From Candidatus Aminicenantota bacterium (GTDB lineage: Bacteria; Acidobacteriota; Aminicenantia; Aminicenantales; Aminicenantaceae), in the NCBI GenBank assembly GCA_016926925.1, contig JAFGNQ010000478.1:1-6958 (forward strand): a DNA stretch of 6,958 nucleotides, read 5' to 3'. The notes beneath the pieces are model-generated. The model was not told the origin of the DNA, made no database searches, and was given only the letters and a program-made list of their open reading frames with translations. Every line of letters starts with the position of its first letter. Within the stretch, counting starts at the first letter, position 1. Positions 5,040 through 6,958 of the stretch are shown here, in pieces. The translations under genes and the position numbers were made by a program.

Positions 5040-6632
5040 ATGAAAAAGGTTCTCGATGCTTTGATTTTCGTGGCGATCATGCTGCTTTTTTTGTCTTTAG
5101 GGCGGCTCTCTGTAGGCGCACCTCAAAATTCAGAAGATCCGACCGACGATATGTTAGCTTGTACGAGTATTCTCGTCGGCAGGCTTGCTTCCGTCGACGG
5201 CTCAACCATGACCTCCCACTCCTGCGACAGCGGAAGCGACAGGACTTGGATCAACATCGTGCCGCACCTGAAACACAATCCGGGGGATATGTGTGTGCTT
5301 TATTTCCAGCCCAAAGAGGTCAAGGGTCCTGAACACCCGGATAAGCTGCCGAGAGGCAGAATCCCTCAAGCAGCGGAGACCTACGGCTATATCAATACCT
5401 GTTATCCGGTCATGAATGAATACCAGTTGGCCATCGGTGAAACGACCATAGGGCAAAGGCCGGAACTCGATAGCAAAGAAGGGATTATCGATGCTCCCGA
5501 GTTGTTCCGCCTGGTGTTGGAGAGGGCGAAGACGGCCCGGGAGGCGATAAAAGTGGCTGATGCGCTGACTAAAGAGTTCGGGTACATCGATACAGGAGAG
5601 TGCCTCACATTCGCCGACCCCAATGAAGTTTGGCACTTCGAGATTTACGGTCCGGGAAAAGGACGCAAAGGTGCTGTCTGGGCGGCGCAGCGGGTTCCGG
5701 ACGACCATGTCGGTGTATCATCCAATGCCAGCCGGATACGTCAGATCGATCTGGAAAACGAAGATTACTTCATGGCGTCGGAAAACATCCGTTCCTTGGC
5801 TGTCGAGATGGGCTGGTGGGACGCACAGAGCGGTAAGCCTTTCGAAGTCTGCTACGCTTACAATCCGAAATCGAGGACTCACATGCTCTGCCGTCCCCGC
5901 GAGTGGCGGGTTTTGAGTCTGGTCGCCCCTTCATTGGAATTGGATTACAATTCGGAAAATTATCCTTTTTCCGTTAAGCCCGATAAAAAGCTTTCGGTTC
6001 AAGATCTTCTGGTTATTTTCAGGGATACCTATGAGGGAACCGAGTACGATATGACCAGGGATCTGACGGTTGTCGACAAGAAAGGAGAGGCCGTCAAAAG
6101 CCCGGTTGCCACCCCTTTCATGAGCGAGGAATTGCGAGAGCTTTTGGGTGTGAAGAGAGAGAGGACGATCGCCCACAGGGCCAGCACCTACCTTCAGATC
6201 ACCCAGTCCAGGAACTGGCTTCCGGATATGATCGGAGGCGTTGTCTGGTTGGGATACGACAATCCTGCGGCAACACCGCATACGCCTTTTTACTGCGGTA
6301 TTTCCCGGATGCCGGATTCGTACAGAGTAGGCGGGCGATCGGGATTCAACAGAGAATGTGCCTGGTGGGCCTTCCGCAGAGCCAGCAAGCTGGCCCAGTT
6401 CCGGTGGCAGCATATGAAACAGGACCTAGAGAAAGTATGGAAGAAGATCGAGGGGGATGTCTTCGGCGGACAGCAGAAAACCGAGGAAGAGGCCTTACGA
6501 CTGTACAAGGAGGATCCGCAAAAAGCGCGGGATTATTTGACAGGCTACTGCCGGAAAATCGCCGAAAATGCCGTCGAAGCTTACTGGAACCTTGGGGACA
6601 ATCTCTGGTCTGTCTATTCCCGATATTTTTAG
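5040..6632 (+). CDS. Secreted C69-family (PepD-like) dipeptidase
   Basis: Predicted N-terminal-nucleophile cysteine dipeptidase of MEROPS family C69 (U34), 530 residues. Residues 1-27 form a signal peptide (MKKV, hydrophobic core 7-20, cleavage likely after SVGA), so it is exported. A short spacer (28-40) leads to C41 in ACTSILVG, the expected catalytic nucleophile, which in this class is exposed by removal of the preceding peptide. DGSTMTSHSCDSG (53-65), MNEYQLAIGETT (115-126), ELFRLVLERAKTAREAI (134-150), DTGECLTFADPNEVWHFE (164-181) and SNASRIRQID (208-217) are family blocks. WLPDMIGGVVWLGYDN (383-398) with PFYCGI (406-411) is the usual C-terminal block. Length is typical for secreted forms. 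It likely hydrolyses dipeptides in the periplasm. It stands alone on the plus strand, divergent from the methyltransferase gene. Confidence 0.92.
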   Translation: MKKVLDALIFVAIMLLFLSLGRLSVGAPQNSEDPTDDMLACTSILVGRLASVDGSTMTSHSCDSGSDRTWINIVPHLKHNPGDMCVLYFQPKEVKGPEHPDKLPRGRIPQAAETYGYINTCYPVMNEYQLAIGETTIGQRPELDSKEGIIDAPELFRLVLERAKTAREAIKVADALTKEFGYIDTGECLTFADPNEVWHFEIYGPGKGRKGAVWAAQRVPDDHVGVSSNASRIRQIDLENEDYFMASENIRSLAVEMGWWDAQSGKPFEVCYAYNPKSRTHMLCRPREWRVLSLVAPSLELDYNSENYPFSVKPDKKLSVQDLLVIFRDTYEGTEYDMTRDLTVVDKKGEAVKSPVATPFMSEELRELLGVKRERTIAHRASTYLQITQSRNWLPDMIGGVVWLGYDNPAATPHTPFYCGISRMPDSYRVGGRSGFNRECAWWAFRRASKLAQFRWQHMKQDLEKVWKKIEGDVFGGQQKTEEEALRLYKEDPQKARDYLTGYCRKIAENAVEAYWNLGDNLWSVYSRYF

Positions 6633-6664
6633 CCTGAATTTTTCAAAAAAAATGTCGCTGGATG

Positions 6665-6698
6665 TTACGGTATAAAACGAAACACCCATAAACCGTAA
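6665..6698. repeat. Inverted repeat between the dipeptidase gene and the tRNA
   Basis: TTACGGT (6665-6671) and ACCGTAA (6692-6698) are perfect 7-base arms around a 20-base loop. They lie between the convergent dipeptidase and tRNA genes. No T run follows on the plus strand; on the minus strand eight T (6654-6647) lie about 10 bases beyond the stem. It may end transcription of the tRNA or do nothing. Confidence 0.3.
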
Positions 6699-6702
6699 TG
6701 AG

Positions 6703-6776
6703 TGGCTGGGAAGCAGGGATTCGAACCCCGATTCCATGATCCAGAGTCATGTGTCCTGCCATTGGACGACTTCCCA
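6703..6776 (-). tRNA. tRNA-Gln (anticodon CUG)
   Basis: A full cloverleaf reads on the minus strand. The acceptor stem is TGGGAAG (6776-6770) with CTTCCCA (6713-6707), including the U1-A72 pair typical of bacterial tRNA-Gln. The D-stem is GTCC/GGAC. The anticodon stem CATGA/TCATG holds loop CTCTGGA, with anticodon CTG at 6744-6742. The T-arm has TTCGAAT between CGGGG and CCCTG (one G-T pair). Discriminator G73 and an encoded CCA end the gene at 6703. It decodes CAG. All stems pair well, so it should be functional. Confidence 0.95.
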
Positions 6777-6787
6777 GCGGAATCGAT

Positions 6788-6816
6788 ATGATAATAAATT
6801 TCCTCCCCTTTTTCAA
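6788..6816 (-). promoter_or_regulatory. Promoter of the tRNA-Gln gene
   Basis: On the minus strand: -35 TTGAAA (6816-6811), 17-base spacer, -10 TATCAT (6793-6788). The tRNA 5' end lies 11 bases past the -10 box, as expected for a single tRNA unit with a very short leader. Confidence 0.65.
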
Positions 6817-6831
6817 CCTGAACTGGGAGGA
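6801..6831. repeat. Inverted repeat overlapping the tRNA promoter
   Basis: TCCTCCC (6801-6807) and GGGAGGA (6825-6831) are perfect 7-base arms around 17 bases that contain the -35 box of the tRNA promoter. It may be a regulatory site or the remains of a terminator from a minus-strand gene to the right; no T run follows. Confidence 0.3.
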
Positions 6832-6908
6832 TTATGCGAGGAGCAGACTCTTAGTATGTGTGGTCGATTACGAGATTGTGGCCTGAAATTCGGCGCTGCA
6901 TTTGAGGT

Positions 6909-6937
6909 TTGACAGGCCTGAGGGATGATGTTACTAT
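6909..6937 (+). promoter_or_regulatory. Strong promoter pointing out of the right edge
   Basis: TTGACA (6909-6914, perfect consensus), a 17-base spacer, and TACTAT (6932-6937). Transcription would start near 6944 and run off the window. The near-perfect match is of the kind seen before stable RNA or highly expressed genes; what it drives is not visible. Confidence 0.7.
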
Positions 6938-6958
6938 GGCGCCGACCATGAGGAAGAC

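Noticed and set aside
5012..5332. Plus-strand frame of 106 codons overlapping the start of the C69 dipeptidase
   Set aside because: It is Arg-rich shadow coding in another frame. The ribosome binding site at 5027-5033 serves the ATG at 5040, whose product has a signal peptide and the catalytic Cys.
5202..5708. Minus-strand frame of 168 codons within the C69 dipeptidase gene
   Set aside because: Antisense shadow of conserved dipeptidase blocks, with no recognisable domain.

Overview
The window looks like chromosomal housekeeping and accessory DNA from a Gram-negative bacterium of intermediate GC. Two exported hydrolases, sigma70-type promoters and strong AAGGAGG-type ribosome binding sites support this. 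The gene mix (C69 dipeptidase, membrane-anchored FkbM methyltransferase, a multidomain endonuclease-like protein) and the style of the proteins would suit a Desulfobacterota-like anaerobe, but that placement is inference and weak. I see no transposase, integrase, phage gene, CRISPR array or rRNA.

Layout, left to right. Positions 1-39 hold what looks like the tail of a rho-independent terminator for a gene outside the window. A gene-poor stretch of about 360 bases follows; it ends in a perfect 17-base palindrome and a consensus ribosome binding site. Then comes a secreted 5'-nucleotidase-family metallophosphoesterase (402-2027, +). It is convergent with a 477-residue protein (2198-3631, -) that starts at TTG. 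That protein has an N-terminal amidotransferase-like alpha/beta region, a charged coiled coil, and a C-terminal PD-(D/E)XK-like nuclease domain whose catalytic E-x-K appears to be replaced by N-x-V. Upstream of it is a short remnant (3728-3967, -) resembling part of an M19 membrane dipeptidase. An FkbM-family methyltransferase with one N-terminal transmembrane segment follows (4031-4786, -). A compact divergent promoter region separates it from a secreted C69-family dipeptidase (5040-6632, +). Last come a tRNA-Gln(CUG) on the minus strand (6703-6776) with its own promoter, and at the right edge a near-consensus promoter pointing out of the window.

The two intact exported enzymes fit nutrient scavenging in the periplasm: phosphoester hydrolysis and dipeptide hydrolysis. 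The M19 remnant may be what is left of a second dipeptidase. No gene pair forms a clear operon; each intact gene seems to be its own transcription unit. The most unusual items are the apparently inactivated nuclease-like protein, the 5'-nucleotidase that lacks the usual nucleotide-binding NxGGIR-type motif, and the back-to-back promoters serving the methyltransferase and the dipeptidase. I found no convincing multi-gene novel system.
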